Shown here one piece after another: positions 23,007 to 34,559 of a stretch of 64,000 nt of DNA. Made by a program: the position numbers and the translations under genes. The DNA is from Hevea brasiliensis (taxonomy: Eukaryota; Streptophyta; Magnoliopsida; Malpighiales; Euphorbiaceae), in assembly GCF_030052815.1 (NCBI RefSeq), contig NW_026614814.1, positions 43,504 to 107,503 on the forward strand, in the 5' to 3' direction. The notes under the pieces were generated by a model. The model was not told where the DNA came from. It made no database searches and worked only from the letters and a program-made list of their open reading frames with translations. The first letter of the stretch is position 1, and each line of letters opens with the position of its first letter.

Positions 23007-24241
23007 GAAAGAGGCAAAAGAAGGCAAATAGAGTTAGAATTGGAGAATTCTGACCAACAAACAGATCAAATGGATATAGATTCATCTAGTCAACCTACAC
23101 CTATTGATGAAACATCTACAGTTGTTCCTCATAGATCAACCAGGATATCTCACCCACCAGTGAGATATGGTTTTCTTCATGAAGAAGAACAAGAGTTGTC
23201 TACTCATGAAGAAGTAGATCATGGAGATGATCCACTTACCTATGAAGAAGCTATATATGAGATATAGACTCTTTAAAATGGATTGAAGCTATGAAACCCG
23301 AGATTGATTTCATATATAAGAATCAAGTTTGGGATCTTATTGAGCCACCTGAAGGTATTGTACCTATAGGGAACAAATGGGTTTTCAAGAAGAAAATTGG
23401 TTCTGATGGAAAGGTAGAGACCTATAAAGCAAGGCTAGTAGCGAAAGGGTTTCCCCAAAGGCAAGGAATCGACTATGAGGAGACTTTCTCACCTGTTGCC
23501 TTGCTTAAATCAATTAGGATTCTATTAGCAATAGCTGCATACTATGATTATGAGATTTGGCAGATAGATGTTAAAACAGCTTTTCTCAATGGATATATTG
23601 AAGAAAACATTTTCATGGAACAACCTAGGGGTTTTGAATCCCAGGATAGTTTCAAAGTATGCAAGCTAAAGCAATCCATTTATGGGTTGAAACAAGCTTC
23701 GAGGAGTTGGAACATCCGTTTTGATAAAGCCATTAAGTCATTTGGTTTTATAAAAAATGAGGATGAGCCATGTGTATATAAGAAGGTTAGTGATAGTGCT
23801 ATCACTTTCCTTGTCTTATATGTGGATGACATTTTATTTATGGGTAATAACACAAGTATGTTGAGAACTATAAAGGTATGGTTGTTAAATACATTCTCCA
23901 TGAAAGACTTAGGAGAGGCAACCTATATTCTTGGTATTTGCATCTATAGATATAGAGCGAAAAGAATAATTGGTTTATCCCAAAGTCTATACTTGGAAAA
24001 GGTGTTAAAGAGGTTTAACATGGTTGATTCCAAGAGAGGATTGTTACCAGTGAGACATGGTATCCACCTTTCTAAAGAGATGTCTCCTAAGACTCCTGAA
24101 GAAAGAGATAAAATGGCCAGGATTCCATATGCTTTGGTTATTGGATATTTGATGTATGCAATGTTGTGTTCTAGGCCGAATATCGCATATGCTGTTAGTT
24201 TGACTAGCAGGTATCAATCCAATCCAGGTTTAGAATACTAG
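23007..24241 (+). pseudogene. Copia reverse transcriptase
   Basis: An acidic linker (23040-23267, with RSTRISHPPVRYGF) leads after a frameshift near 23260 into RT. The motifs are NKWVFKKKIGSDG, YKARLVAKGFPQRQGIDYEETFSPV, QIDVKTAFLNGYIEE, KQSIYGLKQASRSWN and the catalytic LYVDDILFMGN. The frame runs 316 residues from 23291 and stops at 24239, where the family has tryptophan (TGG to TAG). The downstream residues continue in frame into RNase H. Confidence 0.94.
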
Positions 24242-24803
24242 ATAGCTGTCAAGAATATCCTTAAGTACTTGAGAAGAACTAAGGATTTATTCTTGATTTA
24301 TGGAGGTGGTGACTTGCAATTGGATGGTTATACTGATTCTGATTTCCAATCAAATATCAATCATAGAAAGTTTACCTCTGGGTATGTGTTCATTTGTAAT
24401 GGAGGTGCAGTCAGTTGGAAGAGTTCTAAAGCAGTATAATCACAGATTCCATTACAGAGGTCGTATATTCTTTGCATCAAATTCTGCAAATGAAGTTGTT
24501 TGGATAAAGAAGTTCGTGACAGAACTTGCAGTAGTTCCTTCCATTGAGTTAGCAGTTCCACTTCAGTGTGACAACAATGGAGCAGTCTTACGGGCTAAGG
24601 AACCTCGGTCTCACCAGAAATCCAAACACATAGAAAGTCGCTACCACATTATCAGAGAAATAGTTGGGCGAGGCGATGTAGCCATGCAGAAAATAGCATC
24701 AGCTAAAAATCCAGCTGATCCATTCACTAAGCCTATGTCACAAGCTCAGTTAGACCGACATCTTGAGAAGATAGGTCAAAGATATTGTAATGAATGGCTC
24801 TAG
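24242..24803 (+). pseudogene. Copia RNase H
   Basis: The first part continues the RT frame: IAVKNILKYLRRTKD, then GYTDSDFQ with the first catalytic Asp, and GAVSWKSSK. A shift and stop near 24438 remove the segment with the catalytic Glu. The C-terminal part is readable in another frame: VWIKKFVTEL, CDNNGAVLRAKEPRSHQKSKHIE and the terminal LDRHLEKIGQRYCNEWL. It ends 14 bases before the 3' LTR. Confidence 0.9.
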
Positions 24804-24817
24804 TGCTAGTAGGAGAT
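24804..24817 (+). other. Copia purine-rich tract
   Basis: GTGCTAGTAGGAGAT lies directly before the 3' LTR, where Copia elements usually have AAGTGGGAGATT. It is a slightly eroded polypurine primer. Confidence 0.65.
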
Positions 24818-26949
24818 TATTAGTAATATGCCCTAGAGCATATCATTTAGTATGTATCTTGTACATATTTTATTAATAAAAGACAATTTCACTTTTCCAT
24901 TTACATAATGTATTTATGTGTAATAGAAAAGGTCTATTGATATTTTGTTAGAAATTCTATTCTTAAGTTGTTAAGAATATGAGTGACAGTATTTCTAGCA
25001 CAAAGTATCATAAATTGGTTCACAATCGAGGATACTTCATAATAAGGACATGACTTATCCAGAAAGATTGTAATCATGTTTGTTTCCAAGTTATTTATAT
25101 GAGATGTAAATAAGATGGAATGGTGAGTCTCATGCCATATAACAAACATGATAGGCACTTATACATGATAAGTAGACCGAACCAGTGACACTTATGATAA
25201 GCACATAGAGTTTACTCTTGTCAATGTATTGTCATAAATCATATCAGTGCATATAATATTTAGACCTAAGATAGCACAATTATCTTGTATATAGGTGGTT
25301 TGAATTTGATACTACTTTCATACTTATACTGTGTATGAGTATATAGGCATGTGTTGGCTCCTACCAGTTATATATGGAGGTAGGTGTTGATCAAGATGGA
25401 ATTTGTTACCCTAAGTAAATAGGGATAAAATCCTACATTCATTTAATTATTCTTGATGTTTCAAGCTCTTGGCTAGGACAGACAGATTTAATCAGAAAAG
25501 AGTTTCTAATGAGAAAATCTTTTTAATCAAGAATTGGAATTAAAATAGAACGTAATATTCATAGTAAATGGAGTTTGACGTAAACCATGACTCCAGCTCG
25601 AATTGGGATTTTGTAACAGAGAGATTCTAGTGCATGGTAACATATGATTAAAGGTTCATTTGAGGTATTCCTTATTACTAATTGGGTGGCCATGGTATGC
25701 TATGCTAGGTGTTAACCATGGTTTATGAGGTGCCTAAAATGATTTAGAGAAATCATTTATGGTAAGAAAAAGTTCTGATGATATTAAGAGTTAATATCAT
25801 ATCTCATTGCCAATTAGTGATGAGCCTAGTGAGTCACACACATACACAAGTAATTACCAAGTTAAATGTGATTTAATTAATTAGTTAAAGAGTTTTGTTG
25901 ATTAATTAAATAGGTTTGGTTTGCAATAAGACTGCAAAGTCCCTAGCATGACTTGAAACCAAATCTAAGTTATTGGATGTATACTATAAGTTAAATTTAT
26001 ATTTAAAGTGTTTAAATATGAGTTTAATTATGAGAATATAATTAATAAAGATTAATTAATTAATTAATATTTGATATAAATTGATTAGAAGAGGAGAAAT
26101 AATTATTTTAGGTTGAGAACTCAAAATTACAACACAAGGGTAATTTGGTCATTTCACAAGGTGACATGTGGCACCATGAGATAGTGACATGTGGTACCAT
26201 GAGATGGTGACACATGACACCATATAACCTTGCCATTTTTTTTCCAATCATGTAAGATGATCAAAGTCAAGATTAAATTTAACTTTGACACTTGGCTTAA
26301 TGTGATTAGGTTAATTAAAATTCTGGCCAATCAGAAGATGACATGTGGCAAGGGTTTTAAGTGATGACCTAATTATATAATGTGATGTTATGAAAGAGTA
26401 AAAGAATAATATGCTATTCTCTCATATGTGCCACCACCTTTGAGCCTCTCTTCCTCTCTTCTTCTTCATTTCTCATCAATTCAAAGAGAATTGCCAATAT
26501 TCTCTTGAATTAAAATTACTAGAAATCGTTTCTAGTTTTATGTATACATCTACAATCTCTCTAAAGGCAAATCCCTATTTTCTAATTGGTTGGCAAGGCT
26601 TTAGAAGCTATTTAAGGGGCTGCCATTGTTGATCTTAGTGTGGACAATCTAGAGGGACAACATCTGGGGTCCTAAGTGCTTCACAAAGGTACCAAACACA
26701 ACTACAGTGCATCAAAAGGTTAGTGCACATGTTTTTGATTTAATCTAGGGTTCTAATGAACTAATCTATTAATTCTAAAATCTTAAATGGCAAACATAGA
26801 TCCAAATACATATTAAAAGGCTTTTAATATGCAATTAAACATTGATATCAATAGGTAAAAATTGAATCTTGCATGATGCATGAGACCCTAGAAGAAAATT
26901 TTTGAATTCAATGTTCTAATCTAATAATTTTCATGCTTTCGCTCCTTCA
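24818..26949 (+). repeat. Copia 3' LTR
   Basis: 2132 bp. It starts TATTAGTAATATGC (TG decayed to TA) and ends GCTCCTTCA. It is uninterrupted, so it is the best reference for the family here. It contains a local duplication of ACATGTGGCACCATGAGATRGTG near 26163-26215 that the other copies lack in this form. Confidence 0.95.
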
Positions 26950-27235
26950 ATCCGATGATAGCGAGGGAACCAGACTAATTGTCTGATTAGGGTCCAAAAT
27001 GACTACCAAGTTGAACTCTAATTGGCTTACCGATCTAAGCCACAAACCAATCTTGGGCAAGGGGATTGCTAATTTCAATCTTGATGTTGGTGATCGCCTC
27101 TTGAAGTTCATTTGGCTCCTAACCATCCTAGGGGTCCCAATCATAGCTCAGTTCTGGTCGATGACATAGATGATGAGACCGAGCTTTTTGTAATCTTTAC
27201 CATAGTTGACGAGAGCTACCTTCCCGATCTCCACG
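26950..27235 (-). repeat. Ogre A 3' LTR, segment between the Copia and solo LTR insertions
   Basis: Joins 525 on the left and 30412 on the right when insertions are removed. It contains the plus-strand remnant of antisense ORF2 (see 26990-27160) and ends with CCACG, the target duplication of the solo LTR. Confidence 0.8.
26990..27160 (+). pseudogene. Antisense ORF2 remnant of Ogre A
   Basis: Reading plus, the frame starting with ATG at 27000 (MTTKLNSNWLTDL...) keeps the pattern KPI..KGIAN......GDR.L..I.LLT.LGVP. This is found in the antisense ORF of Ogre C (KPI there is EPI, then IANVRPIPGDRSSELI and LLTTLGVP). Codons at 481-525, before the Copia insertion, match the preceding part (KMDNSDDQRIM against KIYDPGDRIIV). 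The protein family is not recognised. Retention of the same amino-acid pattern in two diverged copies argues that it was once translated. Stops break it here. Confidence 0.6.
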
Positions 27236-30200
27236 TGTGACACCCCTTACCCATTTACAGTGTAGCCGAGCAAGATATGCCACATAGTGTACTGGAATAC
27301 TTTATTTTATCTCAATTATTTTTCTCCTTCTTTAATTTATTTCTTAATGGTTATGAAGTGCAATTTGTGAAATTTGACTATTTTAAGTCATTTATTGAAA
27401 TTATAAATTCATTTGAGGTTTCAAAAATTTTATAAAAAATCCGGCAAAGTACCGGCTAAAAATGAATAAAACAGTTCTTTTGGAATCTATGAAAAACACT
27501 TTCAATACATTTTCAATCATTCTCAAACTCCATTATATCAACATAATCTCCATATTCCTCAACCATTTCTAAAAAATTCTTCTATTTATCATTTATTTAT
27601 TTCACATGATAATATACTAAATTTTCATTTATAAACACAAATTACAAATATTTGCATTAATATCAAAATATATTACATGAATTTCAACTATACATGATAA
27701 ATTAAAAGTTTAATTACAAAATATAAACTGTACAAAATACCAAAATGGGACCTAGTGTCCTATAAATGTAATGTAGTCTGTGAGGTGACACGGACACTAT
27801 GTAGATCTGTATACAAGTCTCACCCAGTCTGTGGTCTGTTGGGCTCTCTGTTAGTCTCTCCAGAACCTATGCGTGGCAAAAAGCAACGCGCTAAGCAATA
27901 ATGCTTAGTAGTTCCAATAATAAAATAAAAAGAACTAAAAAGAAATAAACATGCAGTGTATATATTGATGTCTCGTACAGACAAATTTTTGGTAATTATT
28001 TATAGTCTATTTATTTGGTACTCGTTATATCAATTATTTCATTAAATTTATCAACTTCCATTTTTGGTTTACCCAAGTAACCTATACTGGATGACTGGAC
28101 TAGATAAATGGGTAAACTGGCATTGGGTAGAAGTACCTCAGTCCATCACACCATTGGTCACAATGTGTCTCTCGGTGTGCAACAGAATAGCTAATTAGCT
28201 GTAATAAATATTAGGCATAAGGCCAAGTATCATCATAATATTAGAATGGCTAAAAGCCATAAAATCACAGAATGGCATAATGCCATGTGCAGTACTGCTA
28301 ACTGAACCCTATTGGCATGCCAACCTATCCAAACCAATCTTACTATGTGTACTAGGGCACATTACAAAGTTATTTCTTGAATATTTGTACCTAACATGTA
28401 AGGTTACTATTCATTTGGTCATTTAAGTCAAAATATTGACTTTCTTATATATAATAGTTACATGAGTTTTAATCACATAGATTTACCACATTTTGGTTCT
28501 CAAAAGTGTTGGCATTAGTTGCCAATCATTGCTTCTAACCAATGGAGAATAAATCAGAAATTTAAGTTTTGGGTGCTAGAGTTCACTATTCCATTAGGCC
28601 ATTCTACAATGAGAATTTGGCCAAATGTTCTTCATCAAAGTTGTTCCTTATTGTGTCTAGTTACATTTCACTTTTTGAATTACCCCATTTGGAGTTTTCT
28701 AGCTCAAGTTATGGCTATTTCACCAAAACTGGTCGGATTGCCTTTACCCAGAATTTCTAGGCAATTTTTGGTTTTGCCAGATTTGGTAGTTCAATTTTGG
28801 CTAATAATTTCATTTAGTTAAGTCCAGAATTTGAGTTTGTGTTCTGCATGAAAGTTGTTCTAATTTATCTAAGCTTTCAATTGATATAAATTTTGAGATC
28901 AATTGGATCTTTCTACATTGAGTTATGACCAAATGAATGAACACTGTTCATTTGGTTATTTTGCCCAGATAGAATTGGTGCTACCCGGATTTGGTCAATT
29001 TTTTAAGGCATCTAAGTTTGTTTTCTGGACAGATTTCCTTCATCAAAGTTGTGCCATTATGTGTCTAATTTCATGTCCAATTGGCGTTGCACCAATTGAA
29101 CCTACACAACTCAAGTTACAGCCGCCCAAACTTGTTGGACTCACACCCAGTCCTGCAGGTCACTCAAGGCAGCACACCCAACCTCAAATCCAAAGCTACA
29201 ATTCACTTCAATTCCTCATTATACTCAGCCAAATGGTCACTAATTGACCATTAAAACTTTCATTCAATAATACATGAGCAAAACCCTAGGTTTTTCCCAA
29301 ACCCTAGCTCCATAATTTCAATTTATTCAAACAATTTACATGCAAGTGTTCTAATCATCAAACCATATTCTATGGCATCAATACACAATTATAATTCACT
29401 TGAATCATGGAAACCTTATGAAACCTTAGGGCTGCCAAAATTTTAAAGGGATTTAACATGCCTATTTTTCTTCTAATTTCACATTTTCTAGCTTAAATTG
29501 ATGTTGTAACAAGGAATATAAGAGAAAAATAAACAAAAGTGGCACTAACCTCTTTTGAAATTTCCCCAAGCTTGAAAAACTCTTCCTTTTCTCTTCTTTT
29601 TGCTGCCTCGAACTTGCCCAAGGTGTAAGATCAATTTTTCATGAAGAGGTTATGAGGTTTTATGGTGTAGTTGGCTAGGATTTGAAGCTTGGGTGAGTGC
29701 ATCAATGGAGGATTCTCTCTCTCTCTCTCTCTCTAGTTTGGCTATTTGAAAAGAAGAAGGCTGTTGATTTTTTTGTTTTTATCTCATTTTTGTTTCATTT
29801 TTATCCCTTTAGTTAATTTGTTAAATTGTGATTGGGTGGAGATTTTAATAACATCATAATGATGTCAAAATTCCAATTTTCCTTCATTTTCTTTCCTTTT
29901 CTTTTCTACTCATTTTCAATTAAATTTTTAGCAATATTTATTCATATTTTATATCATAATAATTATTTACTTATTGGACAAGTCGGCCAAAAATCATCTC
30001 TGAAGACAAAATGATCAAAATGCCCTCCGTTTGGCTTATTGAGCCCAAATCGTCTGTACTGATCTAAAAATTTTTCTAAGTATTTTCTTGGCATTCTAAT
30101 GCCATCGAAACCTCAATGACTCTTCCTTGAAGTGCTAAAAATTATTTCATGAATTTTCACCCAGGTTTAGGGCTTCTAGCTGTGAAAATAACAACTTCCC

Positions 30201-30411
30201 ACTGGGTTATCCATCACTAGGGCACCTGTTCATTTAACTTAGTTGTATTTTATTTTTAAATTTTTCCTAAATTTTTTTTCTTACTATTATTTGAGTTATT
30301 TATGATTCCTCACTCTAGTCTAAATATTTTTCTAGACGTTCTAGCTGTCCGGACCAACACCGGTCACCGAAACAGTAGAATGTACGGAATGACTACAGTG
30401 AGGGTGTTACA
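27236..30411 (-). mobile_element. Solo gypsy LTR
   Basis: 3176 bp from TGTGACACCCC to GGGTGTTACA, with a perfect CCACG duplication (27231-27235 and 30412-30416). It has no internal region, so it is a solo LTR. It is related to the Gypsy A LTR (CGTCTACAGTGTAGCCGAGCAAG against CATTTACAGTGTAGCCGAGCAAG, shared only in part) and is the inverted counterpart of the solo LTR at 2613-19282. A (CT)n run lies at about 29716-29737. The small frames at 28519-28821 and 28903-29247 match no family and lie in LTR sequence. Confidence 0.95.
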
Positions 30412-30874
30412 CCACGTATCTCTTAAATGACATCTTGGGATCGGGAAAAGTCCGAACTTTGGAAGCAAGACGGATAGAATGCAGGGTAGAGTAGTTGGGA
30501 ATATTTATAATTATCGATTTGGCAAGATCACCCAAATGATGTAACCTGATCTTTTGGAAATGAAATGGACTTTTATTTAAGATCAATTTTATTTTACTTA
30601 TTCTTTTTTTATTTTATTCTATTTCTATTGCTTGCATTGCATTGATCGTCTTTCCGATCTCTTTTAACTAACAACCTTGTCCAATTAGATCCCTAATTGA
30701 ACCCTTATTCCACTGATCTCTTCTATCCGAACCCTATTGTTATCTGATCTATGGTCAATCCCTGTAATCGACCTCACTTGTTCGATCTCCTTCCCCCCTC
30801 TTCTGGAACTTTCTCTTGAGGTAGAATTGAAGTGACCGGATTTTCACTAATCGATGCATCACCTAGGGCCTAAT

Positions 30875-30904
30875 GAGCATTTAATGCTCAAACGAGTATA
30901 AATA
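30875..30904 (+). promoter_or_regulatory. Putative antisense promoter: palindrome plus TATA box (Ogre A)
   Basis: GAGCATTTAATGCTC (30875-30889) is a perfect inverted repeat with a one-base centre. TATAAATA follows at 30897-30904, and the ATG of the antisense gene lies about 150 bases downstream. Ogre C has the identical palindrome and TATA in the same layout. Confidence 0.6.
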
Positions 30905-31053
30905 GGAGGGGGAGTCATGTGCACACTTATGCTATTCTCAACTTCTCTAAGCAACCCGATGTTCTCTCTCAGTTTCTAAATTTTTCGACACTGATTTACA
31001 CTCTGGCAAGGGTTTTAATCTTTTTCTAATCAAATTTATCTTTGGTTTTGAAA

Positions 31054-31747
31054 ATGAGTGGTACCGAAGTTTAGAGAATTGCAAGCCCTCCTTCAGTTCT
31101 GAACCTACTACAGCCACCATTCCGATCTCTAGTTAGCCAGCCAGATCAAAATAAGTACAAGCTTTGACCACAAAGAAAGAGAACCTATTTGTGGATGAAC
31201 TGCCATCGGTCCGCAAGGAAGCTGAACTCCAATCCATTAGCTAAGAATACAATCTCCCGATCAACTCTTTCAAGCTTATCAAATGCCATGGGAATCTTTG
31301 AACTGATCACTTCTTTGACGAAGTCGACCTAATCATGGTGTATGAAGAATAATTGAAAGCTGGGCTGCGGTTTCCCTTGGATGAATTTTATAGAGAAGTT
31401 TTAAAATATCACCGAGCCAGCGTAGCTCAAGTGCATATGAACTCTTACCAGACTCTAGTAGCCTTCAGAGGTCTTTGCTGAGCTAAGGGACTTGAGCCCA
31501 CAGTGAAGGTTTTTGTTGAGCTACATAGGCTTGCTCGATAAAAAGATGATGAGTATTGGTTTTTCTAAGCAAAGTCGAACTGCGGGCTCTTCATCAATCT
31601 CCCTTCCTCGCTAAAGAAGTGGAAAGATCAGTTTTTCATACTTAGTAGCAAAGATCCTAATGGTTTCATGGGCGTTTCACGTAGTTAGAATTATTTAGTC
31701 TCCAAACTAGGGAAGACGATCACTCTGAACGTGGCCGAGGATGCTAT
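31054..31747 (+). pseudogene. Antisense ORF1 of Ogre A LTR, first part (PF04195-like)
   Basis: Starts MSG, as in Ogre C. Readable blocks include MVYEE.LKAGLRFPLDEF, LVAFRGLC and VFVELHRLAR (the dot marks a stop), then KKWKDQFFILSS. This pattern belongs to plant 'putative gypsy type transposon' proteins (Transposase_28-like), a family named from memory. The gene runs opposite to the retroelement that carries it. Numerous stops, and a LINE inserted at 31748, make it a pseudogene. Ogre C has the same gene at 47180-49000. Confidence 0.75.
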
Positions 31748-32700
31748 ACTCAACTCAACTCAACTCAACTAAGCTTTTATCCTAAAAATTTGGGATCGGC
31801 TATATGGATTCGCTTTCTCCACTCTAAATGATTTTGGGTTAAATTCTCAGAAATGTGTAATACTTCTAGGCTATGTTGTACTACATTCCTCCAAGTCAAT
31901 TTAGGTCTACCCCTTTTTTCTTTCTATCCTCTAACCTAATGTGCTCTACTTGTCTAACTAGAGCCTCTGTATCTCTATGCTTCACATGACCAAACCACCT
32001 CAATCTCCCTTCTCTCAACTTATCCTCAATTGGCACTACTCCTACCTTTTCTCTAATATCTCATTATGAACTTTATCTAGTCTAGTATGGCCACTCATCC
32101 ACCTTAACATTCCCATCTCTGCAACTCTTATCTTAGACGCATACAACTCCTTCAATGCCCAACACTCACTACCATATAACATAGCCAGTTGTATGACTGT
32201 ACAGTAAAATTTTCCTTTCAATTTATTGGGAATCTTGCAATCACATAAAACTCCCATGGCACGTCTCCACTTCAACCATTCGGCTTTAATCCTATGACTA
32301 ATGTCCTCCTCACATCCCCCATCTACTTGAAGGACTGAGTCAAGATATTTAAAGTGATTACTTTGGGACAGTACCACTCCATCCAAACTAACTTCTTCCC
32401 TATCACCAGTTTGGCCTTCACTAAACTTGCAATGCATGTATTCTGTCTTCGTTCTACTTAACTTAAAGCCCTTTGACTCTAGAGTACTTCTCCAAAGCTC
32501 TAGCTTTATATTAACTCCTTCTCGCGTCTCATCTATCAGAACAATATCATCCGCAAACATCATGCACTAAGGAATACTCTCTTGTATATGTTTCGTCAAT
32601 TCATCAAAAACTAATGTAAAAAGTTAAAGGCTTATAGCTGATCCTTGGTGTAATTTAATTGAGATCGGAAAATCTCTTGTGTCCCCAAGCGATCACTCAC
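31748..32700 (-). mobile_element. 5'-truncated RTE-type LINE
   Basis: On the minus strand a 173-residue frame (32042-32563) starts MMFADDIVLIDETREG, the RT catalytic box of RTE-type LINEs. It continues with LELWRSTLESKGFKLSRTKTEYM and MLRWMSGHTRLDKV. Upstream remnants (FPISIKLHQGSAIS, DELTKHIQESIP) extend to about 32690. The 3' end is a short (TTGAG)n tail (31748-31770 as ACTCA on plus), typical of this group. It interrupts the antisense gene. Target duplication not determined. Confidence 0.9.
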
Positions 32701-32863
32701 AGATACTTGTGTTCAGACGTGATTATGGCTGATCGGAAATGGTGGATAATGAAAGTGATTGCCCGCGAAAACTATGAACTGTAACTCTCTGACCTCGGCC
32801 CTGGGACCGATAAAACGTGAACTTTAGGCCTTTGCGATCTCACTAACTTACTTTTATGCAGGT
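32701..32863 (+). other. Probable intron end of the antisense gene (Ogre A)
   Basis: No frame is supported. TTTTATGCAG directly before GTATGGCG looks like a splice acceptor for the second coding block. The matching place in Ogre C (near 48072) reads TTGTGTCG, so the acceptor is not conserved there. Confidence 0.4.
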
Positions 32864-33738
32864 ATGGCGAGGGGCAAAACTGCAAAGGAAACTTATAAGA
32901 AGAAGATGGAGCTCGCCCAAAAAGTGTTGGAGATGAAAGAAGTTATTGTCATTGCCCAAGCGCAGAGACAAGCTTTGGTGGAGGTATCAAGCTCTCCATT
33001 TCAACCTCGAGAATAGCCGACCTCGGAAGCAGAGGTTATCACCTCGGACCCTCCCATTGAACACACTGAACCTCTTCCTCCACCTTCGGTCTCTTTGAGT
33101 GCCAAAGATGGTTCTACTTCAATCATTAGAGAGGAACCACTCGGTTTGAGGAAATCCCAATCTGGCAAAAGTCTTGGGTGCTTTAATCTATCTTCTAGAA
33201 GATCGGACTCAGATGGCCTAGGAGAACATAGAAGATCTTCTAACTCAGACAATGATTTTGGGCTTGGAGGCAGTTGCGAACTAGCAAGTGAACAGAAAGA
33301 AGGCCCATCTCTTAAGGAGTGAGATCCTCAAGGCAGTCCAGGATGCGGCAGCTGCAAATACCCAACTCTCGACTGCTAATGATCGGATTGCTGACTTAGA
33401 GAGCCAAATGGGGGTCTTATGAGGAAAGAATGGCTTGGTTGGAGAGGGAACTTGAAGGCGATTGAGCCAGCCAGGCTACCGATCTAGCCTAATTCTCTAA
33501 AGAGATAAGGGCCAAGGAGGACGAAGCTCTGGTGAAAGAGGCCGGTGTTTATGTGAATGCCCACAACGATCTCCTAGCTGAGCTGGTGAAGCACTACCCT
33601 AAAGAAGACTTCACCTGGTTGGAGAAGTTCGCCCCTGGTGTTGAGGCTAAGAGTGAAGGGGAACAAGAGAGAGAAGAGGGAGAGAATATTGAAAATGTAC
33701 CTGAAGAGCAGGCTGAGGAAGATCCTCCTGCTGAATGA
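32864..33738 (+). pseudogene. Antisense ORF1 of Ogre A LTR, second part
   Basis: Begins MARGKTAKETYKKKMELAQK, parallel to MAGGEGSRKWKKEREISRK in Ogre C. A mid portion is broken by shifts. The end is a clean 68-residue frame (33532-33738) with AGVYVNAHNDLLAELVKHY, EDFTWLEKFAPG and an acidic tail ending DPPAE. The Ogre C end is nearly the same (AYVNAHQDLLAELQKRY, ending GDPPAE). The helical, acidic character suggests a structural or partner-binding C-terminus. Function unknown. Confidence 0.75.
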
Positions 33739-34472
33739 CTGTTTTTTATCTCTTGAAATGAATTAAGTTTTTGTGATCAATTCTTGATGAGATTAGAAAA
33801 TATCAAAACCAAGTTCATGTAAATACTGAATGAGCTCCTAATCGGTTGAAATAAAATCGAACATAGGACCTGAGATCGGTTATTGATCGTAGAACACGAC
33901 CACTTAAAGAGATAGGAAAAATGAACATGGAACCATAAGACCTTGTGACTAAATATCAATTGAAACTTTGAAACATTTTGAGTGATTTTTAATGATATGA
34001 AAAATGACTTGAGATCGGGCCCTAGTCGAAATAATTTATTGGGATTGAGACAATTATTTAGAGATCAGATAAACATTAACTTTGTTAAGAATTATTTGAA
34101 CAATTCGAGCGAGATACCTGATTACCAAACTACCAGCAATTTAGAATTTTAAACATAAAGATATCGAAAAACAATAAAATATAAGATCAGATGGTTCGAA
34201 GATCCAACATCAATCCAAATAGGTTGAGTAGAGATGGAGAGATAAGAAAAACGTTTAACTTGAGCGTATATGAGTCTGAATAAACTTGGAATTTATTATA
34301 TATCTGGGAGATGACTTAGATTATTACTCGTTCAGAGAAAATGACCTATGGTCAAGTAATCGGATTAAAATGGGAGATTCATTCAAGAAAGTATTTGAAA
34401 CTAAATTACAAAATTATATATTAATTACACAAGTTTATGCATTTGAGGATTGACCAAAACATAGTGACTACA
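33739..34472. other. Ogre A LTR tail without gene
   Basis: AT-rich LTR sequence between the antisense stop codon and the LTR edge. The frame at 33777-33959 shows no family and no counterpart in Ogre C. Nothing else is seen. Confidence 0.7.
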
Positions 34473-34487
34473 GCTGCCCCTCTTTGC
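34473..34487 (-). other. Polypurine tract of Ogre A
   Basis: The minus strand reads AAAGAGGGGCAGC immediately before the LTR start TGTAG. It marks the boundary between 3' UTR and 3' LTR. Confidence 0.75.
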
Positions 34488-34559
34488 ATGTTTTTTATTA
34501 AAGAGAATGAAGTTCTCTTGTATAGGAATCACGTAAAGATTTAGAACTATATTTTGGGC

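Larger units (their letters stand above)
526..26949 (+). mobile_element. Ty1/copia retrotransposon, degenerate, with nested insertions
   Basis: The element has LTRs of about 2.1 kb (526-2612 plus 19288-19296, and 24818-26949), a primer site at 19299, gag-pol in the order gag, protease, integrase, RT, RNase H (the Copia order), and a purine-rich stretch just before the 3' LTR. Flanks are ATCTG (521-525) and ATCCG (26950-26954), a 5-bp target duplication with one mismatch. Sequence 2613-19282 is a later insertion near the end of the 5' LTR. The coding region carries many stops and frameshifts, so the copy is dead. By eye the LTRs differ by several percent. Clade not assigned. Confidence 0.93.
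30412..34472 (-). repeat. Ogre A 3' LTR, proximal part (U3)
   Basis: In element orientation the LTR begins at 34472 with TGTAGTCACTATGTTTTGG, the decayed form of the Ogre C LTR start TGTCGACACCATATTTTGG at 46583. A purine tract precedes it. On the plus strand it carries the antisense gene remnant (31054-33738), interrupted by a LINE. The stretch 33740-34472 has no supported gene. Confidence 0.88.
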
